Shown one piece after another: positions 1-8,286 of a stretch of DNA of 64,000 nt (the stretch's first letter is position 1; each line of letters opens with the position of its first letter). The stretch is from Streptomyces sp. WMMB303 (GTDB lineage Bacteria; Actinomycetota; Actinomycetes; Streptomycetales; Streptomycetaceae). The notes beneath the pieces are model-generated. The model was not told the origin of the DNA, did no database searches, and saw nothing but the letters and a program-made list of their open reading frames with translations. The stretch lies in contig NZ_JARKIN010000001.1 in NCBI RefSeq assembly GCF_029351045.1, positions 3,522,501 through 3,586,500 of the forward strand, written 5' to 3'. The translations under genes were made by a program, and so were the position numbers.

Positions 1-104
1 GTGCCGAACAGGTCACTCCTGATGACCTGGATGGACACGATGACGAACAGCCACAGTACGGCGAGAAACCCCAACCGCATGACCGTGAGGGTCAGCTCTG
101 ACAT
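1..104 (-). CDS. fhaB: FhaB-like FHA-domain protein, N-terminus only
   Basis: Only the first 34 codons lie inside the window. The ATG (104-102) opens a peptide reading MSELTLTVMRLGFLAVLWLF, a single N-terminal membrane segment at about residues 8-28. It starts 10 bp after the fhaA stop, so the two genes are one transcription unit. In actinobacteria the gene after the DUF3662/FHA protein is normally the short membrane-anchored FHA protein of the PknB/PstP/RodA/PbpA cluster, which binds phosphothreonine partners at the growing cell wall. The FHA domain itself would be outside the window, so the assignment rests on position and the membrane anchor. Confidence 0.75.
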   Translation of the reverse strand, partial: MSELTLTVMRLGFLAVLWLFVIVSIQVIRSDLFG

Positions 105-114
105 TGCCCCCGCT

Positions 115-924
115 TCACCCTTCGGCTTGCCGGTAAATGATCGTGGTACTGCCCACGACGACGCGTGAGCCGTCGCGGAGCGTAGCGCGCGTGGTGTGCT
201 GTCCGTCTACCACGATCCCGTTCGTGGAGCCCAGATCCTGGATCGAGGAGGGGTTTCCGGCCCGGATCTCGCAGTGCCGGCGGGAGACTCCGGGGTCGTC
301 GATCCGTACGTCGGCCTCCGTGCTGCGGCCGAGTACCAGCGTCGGGCCGGAGATCTGGTGCCGGTTGCCGTTGATCTCGACCCAGCGCCGCGTCTCGGAG
401 CCCGGCAGCGGCCCGGCCGAACCGGAGGGGCCCGGCGCGTAGGACGGCGGGGAGGCGGGCACGGGCGGCGCCGACGCGGGGCGCGGCGGGTATCCGCCGC
501 CGGCGTCGGCCGGGGCCGCGCCGCCCTGCTGCGGGGCCTGCTGGGAGGTGCTGGAGGCGAGGGTGCGGCTGCGCACCCGGTACAGGCCGGTGTCGAGATC
601 GTCGGCCTTCTCCAGATGGACCTTGATCGGGCCCATGAACGTGTAGCGCTGCTGTTTGGCGTAATCCCGCACCATGCTGGCGAGTTCGTCCCCGAGCTGG
701 CCCGAGTAGGGGCTGAGCCGCTCGTAGTCGGGCGGGCTGAGTTCCACGACGAAGTCGTTGGGGACGACCGTGCGCTCGCGATTCCAGATCGTTGCGTTGT
801 TGTCGCACTCGCGCTGGAGGGCGCCCGCGATCTCCACGGGCTGCACCTCGGATTTGAACACCTTCGCGAAGGTGCCGTTCACGAGTCCTTCGAGCCGCTG
901 CTCGAACCGCTTCAGTACTCCCAC
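115..924 (-). CDS. fhaA: DUF3662 and FHA domain protein (FhaA)
   Basis: This 269-aa protein has an N-terminal DUF3662 region (about residues 1-115, opening MGVLKRFEQRLEG), an Ala/Pro/Gly-rich linker and a C-terminal FHA domain (about 185-265). The FHA domain carries the phosphothreonine-binding signatures GRS (199-201), SRRH (214-217) and GSTNG (232-236). FhaA-type proteins are substrates and readers of the PknB-type kinases that control peptidoglycan synthesis. The start is GTG at 924, preceded by a strong AAGGAGG. It is the first gene of an operon that continues with the fhaB-like gene at the window edge. Function is inferred from the family and the conserved order. Confidence 0.92.
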   Translation of the reverse strand: MGVLKRFEQRLEGLVNGTFAKVFKSEVQPVEIAGALQRECDNNATIWNRERTVVPNDFVVELSPPDYERLSPYSGQLGDELASMVRDYAKQQRYTFMGPIKVHLEKADDLDTGLYRVRSRTLASSTSQQAPQQGGAAPADAGGGYPPRPASAPPVPASPPSYAPGPSGSAGPLPGSETRRWVEINGNRHQISGPTLVLGRSTEADVRIDDPGVSRRHCEIRAGNPSSIQDLGSTNGIVVDGQHTTRATLRDGSRVVVGSTTIIYRQAEG

Positions 925-1358
925 GACGCACCTCCTTCCCAGCTGTTCTCCGGCCTAGTGCCCGCTACGTCCCTGGCGCCTGTCTCGATGTCTCCGTCCC
1001 AGTGTCCCCGGCTTTCGGGCACGACGCTTCCGCGGTACTGCTTACTGATCGTATCCACGCGCGGAGGGAACGACTGGTTCCCCATCGGGGCCCGGTGCTC
1101 AAGTGTTGCCCCTCACAGTGGTCCGCGCGTGCCCCCGCCCGCAGTCCCGTACCGCCCTACACCCTTGCATGGATAGTAGAGCGCCCGTGCTGAGTCCCGC
1201 ACCGAGTGTCCGGTCGGGCACGCGGGCCCCGTGGGCGGTGCCCGGCGGAAGCCTCCGAGGTGGCGGGGTGGAATACGGATGTGAGTCCACCCCCGGCAGC
1301 GTGCTAATCTTCTGGATGTCGGCAGGCGCCCGCACCGGGCGAGCCGGCAACACCCAAT
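925..1358. other. Intergenic region between fhaA and tRNA-Leu
   Basis: These 434 bases carry no convincing coding sequence. The fhaA promoter should lie in the left part, but no clear -35/-10 pair is visible. A possible tRNA promoter has -10 TAATCT at 1305-1310, with a weak -35 TGAGTC at 1282-1287 (17-bp spacer). Confidence 0.4.
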
Positions 1359-1442
1359 GCGCGGGTGGCGGAATAGGCAGACGCGCTGGATTCAGGTTCC
1401 AGTGTCCGAAAGGACGTGGGGGTTCAACTCCCCCCTCGCGCA
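1359..1442 (+). tRNA. tRNA-Leu (anticodon CAG)
   Basis: The 84-nt cloverleaf has acceptor arms GCGCGGG and CTCGCGC (one G-T wobble). The D-arm contains GGCGGAATAGGCAG, the anticodon stem CTGGA/TCCAG closes loop TTCAGGT with anticodon CAG, and a long variable arm GTCCGAAAGGAC is typical of class II leucine tRNAs. The T-arm is GGGGGTTCAACTCCCCC and the discriminator is A. The 3' CCA is not encoded (CAC... follows). It reads leucine CTG, the dominant leucine codon in this genome. Confidence 0.97.
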
Positions 1443-1446
1443 CAGC

Positions 1447-1484
1447 GACGAAGGCCCTCACCGGGTTCGGTGGGGGCCTTCGTC
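1447..1484. terminator. Hairpin terminator behind tRNA-Leu
   Basis: GACGAAGGCCC pairs perfectly with GGGCCTTCGTC; the stem extends with CACC/GGTG around a GGGTTC loop. It begins 5 bp after the tRNA and lies between the tRNA and the converging azoR gene, so it may stop transcription from both sides. There is no long T-run, as is common in Streptomyces terminators. Confidence 0.8.
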
Positions 1485-1562
1485 ATGTTCTGCGGGAGGC
1501 GCGGTCCAAGCGCCGGGTCCGGCGGCCGTCGGTCGGGCGCTCGTCAGCCGGGTGCTCGTCGG

Positions 1563-2219
1563 TCAGGCGGCGAGCCGGGCGGCCAGTTCCTTGCCGCGGC
1601 TCTCGGCGGCCTCGTGCGCCCGGGCTCGGGAGGCCCTGGACGGCTCGACGAGGTGCTCCATGCCCGGCGTCGTCTCCGCCAGCGTGAGCTCCGGCACGAT
1701 GAACTCGACATCCAGCCCGAAGCCCTCGGGGCCCAGCACCGTCTGCAGGTAGGGCAGGACGAACTCGAAGTTCTCACGCGGGGTGCCGGGACCGTAGCCG
1801 CCGCCCCGGCTGGCGACCACGGTGGCGGGCTTCCCCGCGGCCGTCCGGGTCTCGGCGGCGGTGGTGCGCCCCATCAGGATCACGTGGTCCAGCCATGCCT
1901 TGAGAGTCGAGGGAATCGCGTAGTTGTACATCGGGGCGCCGATCAGCACGGCGTCCGCCGCCTCCAGTTCCCCGATCAGCTGCTCGCGCAGGGCGAAGGC
2001 GGCGGCCTGCTCGGCGGTGCGGTCCGCCGGGGGCGTGAAGCCGGCGCCGGCGCCGAGGCCCTCCAGGTGTGGGACCGGGTCCGCGTTCAGGTCGCGGTAG
2101 ATCACCTGTCCGTCCGGGTGCTGGGCCTGCCAGGCCTCGCGGAAGGAGGCGGTGACCGAGCGGGAGACCGAGCCGCCGTCGGGGAAGACCGAGGCGTCGA
2201 GGTGCAGGAGGGTGGCCAT
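1563..2219 (-). CDS. azoR: FMN-dependent NADH:azo/quinone reductase
   Basis: The 218-aa protein is a flavodoxin-fold reductase of the AzoR family, which uses NADH and FMN to reduce azo bonds and quinones by two electrons. The opening LLHLDASVFPDGGSVSR is the FMN phosphate loop. PMYNYAIPS (96-104) and SRGGGY (137-142) are the other FMN-contact motifs. Length fits the family (about 200-220). It is divergent from an HxlR regulator with a 108-bp shared promoter region, a common arrangement for quinone- or electrophile-inducible reductases. The gene ends before the hairpin at 1447-1484. Assignment is firm at family level; the true substrate is not shown by sequence. Confidence 0.88.
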   Translation of the reverse strand: MATLLHLDASVFPDGGSVSRSVTASFREAWQAQHPDGQVIYRDLNADPVPHLEGLGAGAGFTPPADRTAEQAAAFALREQLIGELEAADAVLIGAPMYNYAIPSTLKAWLDHVILMGRTTAAETRTAAGKPATVVASRGGGYGPGTPRENFEFVLPYLQTVLGPEGFGLDVEFIVPELTLAETTPGMEHLVEPSRASRARAHEAAESRGKELAARLAA

Positions 2220-2327
2220 GGGAAGCTCCTAGTGATTCGTAAGCTGTCGAACTTTCCGACGTAGCTAGGTATAACACAGGTACTTACTTTTCTGCATCCG
2301 CTTGCGGCGGCGCAGTATCCTGGAGCC
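2220..2327. promoter_or_regulatory. Divergent azoR/hxlR promoter region with possible operator
   Basis: This AT-richer stretch lies between the divergent starts. Two 11-bp direct repeats, AGGTATAACAC (2267-2277) and AGGTACTTACT (2278-2288), abut each other and include TATAAC, a plausible -10 for the regulator strand. HxlR/YodB-type regulators bind such sites as dimers and respond to quinones or aldehydes. The repeats are seen; binding is inference. Confidence 0.45.
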
Positions 2328-2726
2328 ATGTCAGAGCTTGGAGAGGTGTGCGATCAGTCGCAGGAGGGCGCCGCGGCCGCGATCTGCACCGAGCCGGACA
2401 GCGCCGTCACCCGGGTCTTCCACGTGCTCGGCAAGCGATGGACGGGGCTGATCCTGGCCGCCCTGATGAGCGGCCCGGGCCACTTCGCCGAGCTGCGCCG
2501 CGCCGTTCCGGGCATCAGCGAGCGGATGCTCTCCGACCGGCTGACCGAGCTGGCCACGCTCGGCCTGGTGTTCCGCTCCGTCGAGGAGGGCCCACCGCTG
2601 CGGGTCAGCTACCGCCTCACCGACGCCGGGCACGCGCTGAAGCCCGCCATGGTCGAGCTCACCCGCTGGGCCGACGGCCACCTCCCGGACTCCGCGGGAT
2701 CCTGCCCCGAGGCATTCCGGCGCTGA
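2328..2726 (+). CDS. HxlR-family winged-helix regulator
   Basis: This 132-aa protein consists almost entirely of a winged helix-turn-helix (about residues 27-115). HxlR features are VLGKRWTGLILAAL, FAELRRAVPGISERMLSDRL (recognition helix) and a beta-wing ending in YRLTDAGHAL. Cysteines occur at residues 8 and 20 and near the C-terminus; some HxlR proteins (YodB, HypR) sense quinones or hypochlorite through such thiols. It is divergent from azoR and probably regulates it and itself. Start ATG at 2328; upstream spacing is consistent with a short leader. Confidence 0.87.
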   Translation: MSELGEVCDQSQEGAAAAICTEPDSAVTRVFHVLGKRWTGLILAALMSGPGHFAELRRAVPGISERMLSDRLTELATLGLVFRSVEEGPPLRVSYRLTDAGHALKPAMVELTRWADGHLPDSAGSCPEAFRR

Positions 2727-2851
2727 GCAGGGGAAGCTCCCCGGCTCCCCGTCCCCGGCGCGGCCGACCCCTCCGGCCCGGTGGAGGTTCCGGCCCCGAG
2801 GCGGGGGCTTCCGGCCACGGGGCGGTGCGCGGCGGTCGTAGGGTGGTCCCG

Positions 2852-3757
2852 ATGAACCCCAACTCCCCCGCCCAGGCGAGCGAAGATCCCCCCGCGAGCG
2901 GCACCCCGGAGCCACCTGTTTCCGGGGCGGAGGCCCCGGAGGCGAACCGGCCGCCCGGGGCGAGCGCGGAACCCGGCACCGAGCGCCTGGAGAAGGCGGT
3001 GCGGGCCGCGGAGGCCGCGCTGATCGAGTACGAGATCGCGGTCGAGACCTTCCGCGTCGAGGTGGAGAACTTCTCCCGGCTGCACCACCAGCGGCTGGGC
3101 CCCGTCTACGCGCGGCTCGACGAGCTGGAGGCGCAGATCGCGGAGACCGTCGCGGCCCGCACCGGCGACCCCGAGGACATCCGGAAGGCCGACGCGGCAC
3201 GTGGCGCCGTCCTGCCCATGCCCCAGGTCGAGGAGCTCTTCTTCGGCTGGATCGACTCGACCGGCATGCTCCCCGAGGCCCAGGCCATGCTCAACGAGGA
3301 GCCCGTCAGCCCACCGGGCCGGGTCCGGCCCAGCGAGGAGGCCCGCAAGGCGTACCGGGACCTGGTGCGCAAGGCCCACCCCGACCTCGCGCAGGACGAC
3401 GCCGAACGCGAGCGTCGGGAGGCCTTCCTCGTGCGGGTGAACAAGGCGTACGCGGACGGTGACGCATCCGCGCTCGCCGCGCTCGCCGAGGAGTGGGCGG
3501 CGGGCCCGCTGCCCGGCCCCGTGGCCGAACTGCTGCGCAGCGAGGAGCTGTACGCCCGGCTCGAGTGGCTGGCCCGGCGCAAGGAGATGCTCGCCGACAT
3601 GGCCGCGGAGCTGGAGGAGAGCGCCATCGGGGCCATGCTGAAGCTGGCGCCGGACGACCCCGACGCACTGCTGGACGAGATCGCCGAGCAACTGCTCGGA
3701 CAGGTGGCCGAGCGCGAGCAGGAGCTCGCCCGGCTGAGAGAGGGAGAGCAGGAATGA
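2852..3757 (+). CDS. J-domain-like protein with coiled-coil region
   Basis: The predicted product is 301 aa. After a Pro/Ala-rich N-terminus (1-42), residues 43-110 form a heptad-rich, probably coiled-coil segment. Residues 163-205 carry a J-domain-like sequence with the HPD motif at 176-178 (RKAHPDLA), followed by another long charged helix. A J domain stimulates the ATPase of DnaK; the HPD here suggests co-chaperone activity, though the domain is shorter than in DnaJ. ATG 2852 was chosen over the much longer open frame because the upstream part has no fold-like sequence. The last codon overlaps the rhodanese start (ATGA), so the two are cotranslated. Substrate unknown. Confidence 0.75.
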   Translation: MNPNSPAQASEDPPASGTPEPPVSGAEAPEANRPPGASAEPGTERLEKAVRAAEAALIEYEIAVETFRVEVENFSRLHHQRLGPVYARLDELEAQIAETVAARTGDPEDIRKADAARGAVLPMPQVEELFFGWIDSTGMLPEAQAMLNEEPVSPPGRVRPSEEARKAYRDLVRKAHPDLAQDDAERERREAFLVRVNKAYADGDASALAALAEEWAAGPLPGPVAELLRSEELYARLEWLARRKEMLADMAAELEESAIGAMLKLAPDDPDALLDEIAEQLLGQVAEREQELARLREGEQE

Positions 3758-4101
3758 ACCCCGTTCCCGGGCAGGTACGGCAGACCGACGCCGCCTCCGT
3801 GCCGGCCGACGCACTGCTGCTGGACGTCCGCGAGGACGACGAATGGGCCGCCGGACGCGCTCCCGGCGCGCTGCACATCCCGATGAGCGAGTTCGTCGCC
3901 CGGCAGGGCGAGCTGACCGAACGCCTCGGCGACAGCGGTCCGGTGTACGTCGTCTGCCGGGTCGGCGGCCGCTCGGCGCAGGTCGCGGGCTACCTCTCCC
4001 AGCAGGGCGTGGACGCGGTCAACGTCGACGGCGGGATGCTGGCCTGGCAGAGCGCGGGCCGCCCCCTGGAGGGCGACGCGGACCCGGCGTTCGTGCGGTG
4101 A
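3754..4101 (+). CDS. Single-domain rhodanese
   Basis: The 115-aa product is one rhodanese domain. LLLDVREDDEWAAGR is the CH2A signature, and the active-site loop is CRVGGRS with Cys68 as the sulfur acceptor, of the length seen in single-domain sulfurtransferases. It transfers sulfane sulfur to a thiophilic acceptor, possibly for sulfur trafficking or detoxification. ATG 3754 overlaps the stop of the J-domain gene by 4 bp and is preceded by GGAGAGCAGG. Coupling to a chaperone-like protein is conserved context, not proof of joint function. Confidence 0.85.
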   Translation: MNPVPGQVRQTDAASVPADALLLDVREDDEWAAGRAPGALHIPMSEFVARQGELTERLGDSGPVYVVCRVGGRSAQVAGYLSQQGVDAVNVDGGMLAWQSAGRPLEGDADPAFVR

Positions 4102-4338
4102 CGACCCACCGGTGACCCTCTCGCCGGGTGCCCTCTCGGGTCTGTGCCGGGCGCCTCTTCGGGTCTCGGCTCGGTGGTCCTTCGGCGCGGCCCGATGGCT
4201 TTCCGCCGGTGACCGGTTGCCCGCCCCGTGCCCCACCCCGGCCGCGGGCGGCGCGGGACGCGCCCGCCCGTGCGGCTCAGCGGATGGCCGGGAGTGCCCC
4301 GGCCCTCACCCATCCGTTGGGAGCAGGCGGGAATCTCC

Positions 4339-4383
4339 GGGCCTTCGGGCCTTCGGGCCTTCGGGCCTTCGGGCCTTCGGGCC
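4339..4383. repeat. 8-bp tandem repeat (GGGCCTTC, 5.6 copies)
   Basis: Perfect copies of GGGCCTTC run from 4339 to 4383. Because GGCC is self-complementary, each pair of units can form a short GGCC-CGAA-GGCC hairpin. The array lies 10 bp beyond the paaE stop and between two convergent genes, so it can act as a multi-hairpin terminator. Copy number may vary by slippage. Confidence 0.85.
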
Positions 4384-4393
4384 GGGGAGGATG

Positions 4394-5464
4394 TCAGGCG
4401 TCGAAGTCCACCTGCACCTCCTCCGTGAGGGGGTGGGACTGGCAGGCCAGGACATAGCCGACCGACAATTCCTCCTCCTCCAAGGCGAAGTTGCGGTCCA
4501 TATGCACCTCACCGCCCAGCAGCCGGGCGCGGCAGGTGCCGCAGACCCCGCCCTTGCAGGCGTACGGGGCATCGGTCCGGTTCCGCAGCACCGCCTCCAG
4601 CAGGGTCTCGCCCTCCCGCACCGGCCAGCTGCCGCTGCGTCCGGCGAGGGTGGCGCGCACCGTGGCGGAGCCGGGCACCGTCCGGGTGGGCGGTGGCGGA
4701 GCCGCGGCGGCCGCCTCCGCGTGAAAGATCTCCTGGTGGACGCGGTTCGCGGGCACCTCCAGCGTCCGCAGCGCCTTGGCCGCGCCCTCCACCAGCCCCA
4801 GTGGGCCGCACAGGAACCAGCCGTCCGTCTCCCTCACCCCGGGGGCGGACAGCAGCGCGGGCAGCAGCGCGGTCAACCGCTCCTCGTCCAGCCGTCCGGA
4901 GGGCAGTCCGCTGTGCTGCTCCTCGCGGGAGAGCGCCGTCACCAGATGGAAGCGCCCGGGATAGCGGTCCTTGAGGTCGGCCACCTCTTCCAGGAACATC
5001 GTCGAGTCCGTGCTGCGGTCGCTGCGTATCAGGCAGAAGCGCGCTTCCGGCTCGCGTGCCAGCAGCGTGCCCGCGATGGACAGCACCGGTGTGATGCCGC
5101 TGCCGCCGACCACGGCGGCGAACCGGCCCGCACGGGGCTCCAGCACGAACCGGCCCATCGGCGGCAGTGCCTCGACGGTGCCGCCCGCAGTCAGTTCCTT
5201 GAGCGCGTACGTCGAGAACTCGCCGCCCTCCACCAGCCGGATACCCACCCGGAGCGTCTCGGGTCGAGGTGTCGCCGGGTCGCACAGCGAGTAGGTGCGG
5301 CGGATCTCCTCGCCCCGCTCGTTCATCCGCCGCAGGGTGAGGTGCTGCCCCGGGAGGTAGCCGAAGGTCTCCCGCAGTTCGGGCGGCACCTCGAGGGTGA
5401 GTGCGGCCGCGTCGTCGGTCAGCGGCTCCACCGAGCGGACCCGCAGCGGGTGGAAGGCGGGCAC
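4394..5464 (-). CDS. paaE: Phenylacetyl-CoA epoxidase reductase PaaE
   Basis: This 356-aa protein is a two-part flavoprotein: an FNR-like FAD/NAD domain (about 1-245, with RTYSLCDP for FAD and GGSGITPVLS for nucleotide) and a C-terminal plant-type [2Fe-2S] ferredoxin domain with ligands C303, C308, C311 and C341. It passes electrons from NADPH to the PaaABC diiron oxygenase. The GTG at 5464 was chosen because AAGGAGG (5478-5472) sits 7 nt away; the GTG at 5470 would be too close. It overlaps the paaD stop. It is the last gene of paaABCDE, followed by the GGGCCTTC array. Confidence 0.93.
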   Translation of the reverse strand: MPAFHPLRVRSVEPLTDDAAALTLEVPPELRETFGYLPGQHLTLRRMNERGEEIRRTYSLCDPATPRPETLRVGIRLVEGGEFSTYALKELTAGGTVEALPPMGRFVLEPRAGRFAAVVGGSGITPVLSIAGTLLAREPEARFCLIRSDRSTDSTMFLEEVADLKDRYPGRFHLVTALSREEQHSGLPSGRLDEERLTALLPALLSAPGVRETDGWFLCGPLGLVEGAAKALRTLEVPANRVHQEIFHAEAAAAAPPPPTRTVPGSATVRATLAGRSGSWPVREGETLLEAVLRNRTDAPYACKGGVCGTCRARLLGGEVHMDRNFALEEEELSVGYVLACQSHPLTEEVQVDFDA

Positions 5465-5466
5465 CC

Positions 5467-6018
5467 TCACACCTCCTTGAAGTGGTCGAACGGCTCCCGG
5501 CATGCGGTGCAGCGCCGCAGCGCCTTGCAGGCGGTGGACGAGAACCGGCTGAGCAACTCGGTGTCCGCCGCGCCGCAGTGCGGGCAGCGGACCGGCTCCG
5601 GAGCGGGTGGCCGGGCGTCCTCCGCCGGGTGCCGGGTGGGGGAGAGGCCGACCAGCACCGGCCCCGGGGCGGCGGCGCGGGCCCCGGCGCGCGGCGGGGC
5701 GACGCCGTGCTCGGCGAGCTTGCGGCGGCCCTCCGTGCTGATGTCGTCACTCGACCAGGGCGGCACCAGCACCGTGCGGACCTCGACCTGTGCCGCACCG
5801 GCAGCCCTGAGCACCTGTTCGATGTCCGCGGCCATCGCCTCGACGGCCGGGCAGCCGGTGTAGGTCGGGGTCAGCTCGACCAGCACATGCCCCGGCTCCG
5901 GCTCCTCCACCCGGCGCAGCACGCCCAGTTCGGCGAGAGTGATCACCGGCAGCTCGGGATCGGGCACCTCTCCGGCCAGCGCGGCGTAGGAGCCCGGCCG
6001 GGCCGACGCGGTCACCAT
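5467..6018 (-). CDS. paaD: Phenylacetate pathway assembly factor PaaD
   Basis: The 183-aa product has an N-terminal MIP18/DUF59-like domain (DPELPVITLAELG; TPTYTGCPAVEAM, with its conserved Cys) and a C-terminal zinc-ribbon-like segment with Cys145, 148, 164, 170 and 173. PaaD proteins are thought to mature the Fe-S cluster of PaaE or the epoxidase. ATG 6018 overlaps the end of paaC (ATGGTGA); a GTG at 6015 is an alternative. Family assignment is strong; exact biochemical role is less settled in the literature. Confidence 0.9.
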   Translation of the reverse strand: MVTASARPGSYAALAGEVPDPELPVITLAELGVLRRVEEPEPGHVLVELTPTYTGCPAVEAMAADIEQVLRAAGAAQVEVRTVLVPPWSSDDISTEGRRKLAEHGVAPPRAGARAAAPGPVLVGLSPTRHPAEDARPPAPEPVRCPHCGAADTELLSRFSSTACKALRRCTACREPFDHFKEV

Positions 6019-6734
6019 GCCGCCCCCGGATGGCTGCGGTGCAGATGCTGCATCTCGGCCAGCAGCAGTCCGAACGGCTCGGTGTGCAGCCCCTGGCGGC
6101 CCGCACCGGCCGACCAGGCACCCTCGCTCGGGCCTTCCGGGACGGTGAGTCCGGCGCGTGCGAAGACGTCGCCGATGGCGGCGTGCCACTCCTCCGCCAG
6201 CGCCGGCCAGTCGACCTCCAGCCCTTCGACGGGCTGGAAGAGCTCGCCCGTGTACCGCCACAGCGTGTCGGCGGCGCGCTGGGTGCGGGCGTGGCTCTCC
6301 TCGGTGCCGTCGCCCAGCCGCAGGGTCCACTGCTCGGCGTGGTCGCGGTGGTAGGCCGTCTCGCGGACGGCCTTGGCCGCCAGCGGAAGCACCGGGGACA
6401 GCCGGGCGAAGAGCGGCTGCTGGTAGGTGGAGAAGAAGAGCTGCCGGACGATGGTGTGGGCGAAGTCCCCGTTGGGCTGCTCGGTCAACTGGCAGTTGCG
6501 GAAGGCGCGTTCCTCCCGGAGGAAGGCGATCTCGTCCTCGCTGCCCAGGATGTCGGAGAGCCCGGCGTAGAGGGCGCGGGCCTGGCCCAGCAGGTCCAGC
6601 GCGATGTTGGCCAGCGCCACCTCCTCCTCAAGGACCGGGGCGTGTCCGGCCCACTCGCCGAGGCGGTGGGAGAGGATCAGCGCGTCGTCACCGAGTGGGA
6701 GGGTGGCCAGGGCCGGGGGTGCGGGGGCGGTCAC
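6012..6734 (-). CDS. paaC: Phenylacetyl-CoA epoxidase structural subunit PaaC
   Basis: This 240-aa ferritin-like, all-helical protein pairs with PaaA in the epoxidase core and has lost catalytic iron chemistry in the family. Recognisable segments are LILSHRLGEWAGHAPVLEEE and ANIALDLLGQARALY near the N-terminus, and RETAYHRDHAEQWTLRLGDG. GTG 6734 overlaps the paaB stop (GTGA), so translation is coupled. It adjoins paaB and paaD in the standard paa order. Confidence 0.93.
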   Translation of the reverse strand: MTAPAPPALATLPLGDDALILSHRLGEWAGHAPVLEEEVALANIALDLLGQARALYAGLSDILGSEDEIAFLREERAFRNCQLTEQPNGDFAHTIVRQLFFSTYQQPLFARLSPVLPLAAKAVRETAYHRDHAEQWTLRLGDGTEESHARTQRAADTLWRYTGELFQPVEGLEVDWPALAEEWHAAIGDVFARAGLTVPEGPSEGAWSAGAGRQGLHTEPFGLLLAEMQHLHRSHPGAAW

Positions 6735-7015
6735 AGGTTTCGCACCCCCTCGGGCACCTCGTAGAAGGTCGGATGACGGTAGGGCTTGTCGGCGGCGGGT
6801 GCGAAGAAGGGGTCCTTCTCGTCGGGCGAGGAGGCGGTGATCTCTTGGGAGGGGACCACCCACAGGGAGACGCCCTCGGAGCGGCGGGTGAACAGGTCCC
6901 GCGCGTTGCGCAGCGCCATCTGGGCGTCCGGGGCGTGGAGGCTGCCCGCGTGGGTGTGCGAGAGGCCGCGCCTGCTGCGGACGAAGACCTCCCACAGGGG
7001 CCATTCGGCGCTCAT
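6731..7015 (-). CDS. paaB: Phenylacetyl-CoA epoxidase subunit PaaB
   Basis: This small 94-aa protein opens with [20 protein letters not shown] and contains [16 protein letters not shown], the diagnostic PaaB core. PaaB bridges PaaAC heterodimers and stabilises the epoxidase complex. The ATG at 7015 overlaps the paaA stop by 4 bp and the gene itself overlaps paaC. Length matches the family (about 95 aa). Confidence 0.94.
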   Translation of the reverse strand: MSAEWPLWEVFVRSRRGLSHTHAGSLHAPDAQMALRNARDLFTRRSEGVSLWVVPSQEITASSPDEKDPFFAPAADKPYRHPTFYEVPEGVRNL

Positions 7016-8235
7016 GCTCGACTCCTCGTGCTGCGGGTGGCGGACGGTGCGACCGCGCCGTCCGGTGCGGTGTCCGGCCGTGCGTGACCGGTGGCCGCCT
7101 GCTCGGCTCGGTGGCCGACTCGGCCCTGTGCGGCGCCCTCTTCGGTGACCTCCGCGGCATGTGCGGCCGAGGGCTCGGCGGCCTTCCCGGTGGCCTTCCC
7201 GGTGGCCTGCCCGGCGGTGTGCCCGGCGGTGTGCCTGGCGGTGTGCTTGGCGGCGTGGGCCGCTGCCGCCTCCCGGACCCAGGCGCCGTGCTCGTGCGCC
7301 GTGCGCCGCCGGTGGAGTCGCTGCTCGTTGCAGGGGCCGTTGCCCTTGAGTACCTCGCGGAACTCCTGCCAGTCGATGGCGCCGAAGTCCCAGTGGCCGC
7401 GCTCCTCGTTCCAGCGCAGTTCGGGGTCGGGCAGGGTCACGCCCAGCGCCTCGGCCTGGGGTACGCAGATGTCCACGAAGCGCTGCCGCAGCTCGTCGTT
7501 GGAGTGCCGTTTGATCTTCCAGGCCATGGACTGCGCGCTGTGCGACGACTCGTCGTCCGGGGGGCCGAACATCATCAGTGAGGGCCACCACCAGCGGTCC
7601 ACCGCGTCCTGCGCCATCGCACGCTGGGACTCGGTGCCGCGGGTCAGGGCCAGCAGCAGTTCGTAGCCCTGGCGCTGGTGGAAGGATTCCTCCTTGCAGA
7701 TGCGCACCATGGCACGGGCGTAGGGGCCGTACGAGCAGCGGCACAGCGGTACCTGGTTGGTGATGGCCGCGCCGTCCACCAGCCAGCCGATGGCGCCGAC
7801 GTCCGCCCAGGTGAGCGTGGGGTAGTTGAAGATCGAGGAGTACTTCTGGCGGCCCGCGTGCAGCTTGTCGAGCAGTTCGTCGCGGCTCGTGCCCAGCGTC
7901 TCGGCGGCGCCGTAGAGGTACAGGCCGTGGCCTGCCTCGTCCTGCACCTTGGCCATCAGGATCGCCTTGCGGCGCAGCGAGGGGGCGCGGGTGATCCAGT
8001 TGGCCTCCGGCTGCATGCCGATGATCTCGGAGTGTGCGTGCTGGGCGATCTGGCGTACCAGGGTGGAGCGGTAGGTGTCCGGCATCCAGTCCCGCGGCTC
8101 GATGCGCTCGTCGGCGGCGACCGCGGCGTCGAAGGCGGCCTGCGCCGCATCGGCCTCCGGCCCGGGACCGGAGCCGTCCGGCTGCCCGTCCGCTTCCGCC
8201 GCGTGGCCGCGCGGCGGCGATGTCACCGGTGTCAT
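7012..8235 (-). CDS. paaA: Phenylacetyl-CoA 1,2-epoxidase catalytic subunit PaaA, with repetitive tail
   Basis: PaaA is the diiron oxygenase that epoxidises the aromatic ring of phenylacetyl-CoA. Visible iron-ligand motifs are E70, E100-x-x-H103 (DEAGHG) and E183-x-x-H186 (EESFHQ), plus the conserved [19 protein letters not shown]. At 407 aa it is about 80 residues longer than usual. The excess is a low-complexity Ala/Thr/His/Lys tail from about residue 322, encoded by a 12-bp tandem repeat (7177-7260). ATG 8235 begins the operon; a near-consensus promoter and a PaaR-like operator lie directly upstream (8266-8315). The tail is unlikely to be catalytic. Confidence 0.94.
   Translation of the reverse strand: MTPVTSPPRGHAAEADGQPDGSGPGPEADAAQAAFDAAVAADERIEPRDWMPDTYRSTLVRQIAQHAHSEIIGMQPEANWITRAPSLRRKAILMAKVQDEAGHGLYLYGAAETLGTSRDELLDKLHAGRQKYSSIFNYPTLTWADVGAIGWLVDGAAITNQVPLCRCSYGPYARAMVRICKEESFHQRQGYELLLALTRGTESQRAMAQDAVDRWWWPSLMMFGPPDDESSHSAQSMAWKIKRHSNDELRQRFVDICVPQAEALGVTLPDPELRWNEERGHWDFGAIDWQEFREVLKGNGPCNEQRLHRRRTAHEHGAWVREAAAAHAAKHTARHTAGHTAGQATGKATGKAAEPSAAHAAEVTEEGAAQGRVGHRAEQAATGHARPDTAPDGAVAPSATRSTRSRA
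7177..7260. repeat. 12-bp tandem repeat inside paaA
   Basis: Seven degenerate 12-bp units of the type GGCGGTGTGCCC (plus strand) encode four-residue steps such as [20 protein letters not shown] in the PaaA tail. Each unit is a multiple of three, so copy-number changes would keep the frame. Confidence 0.85.
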
Positions 8236-8265
8236 AGAGCCCCCTGATCCCTCGGTTTCCAGCCG

Positions 8266-8283
8266 ACCGACCGATCGTTCGGT
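8266..8283. promoter_or_regulatory. Putative PaaR operator at the paaA promoter
   Basis: ACCGACCGATCGTTCGGT is a near-perfect palindrome containing ACCG-nn-CG-nn-CGGT. The identical 18-mer occurs upstream of paaN at 24114-24131. On the minus strand it lies just downstream of -35 TTGACA (8315-8310) and -10 CATCCT (8292-8287), so a bound repressor would cover the start point. The core fits the TetR-type PaaR motif I recall from Corynebacterium. Confidence 0.82.
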
Positions 8284-8286
8284 TCA

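Noticed and set aside
2348..2851. Extended N-terminus of the J-domain protein
   Set aside because: It overlaps the HxlR gene in another frame, with no domain-like sequence; ATG 2852 fits better.
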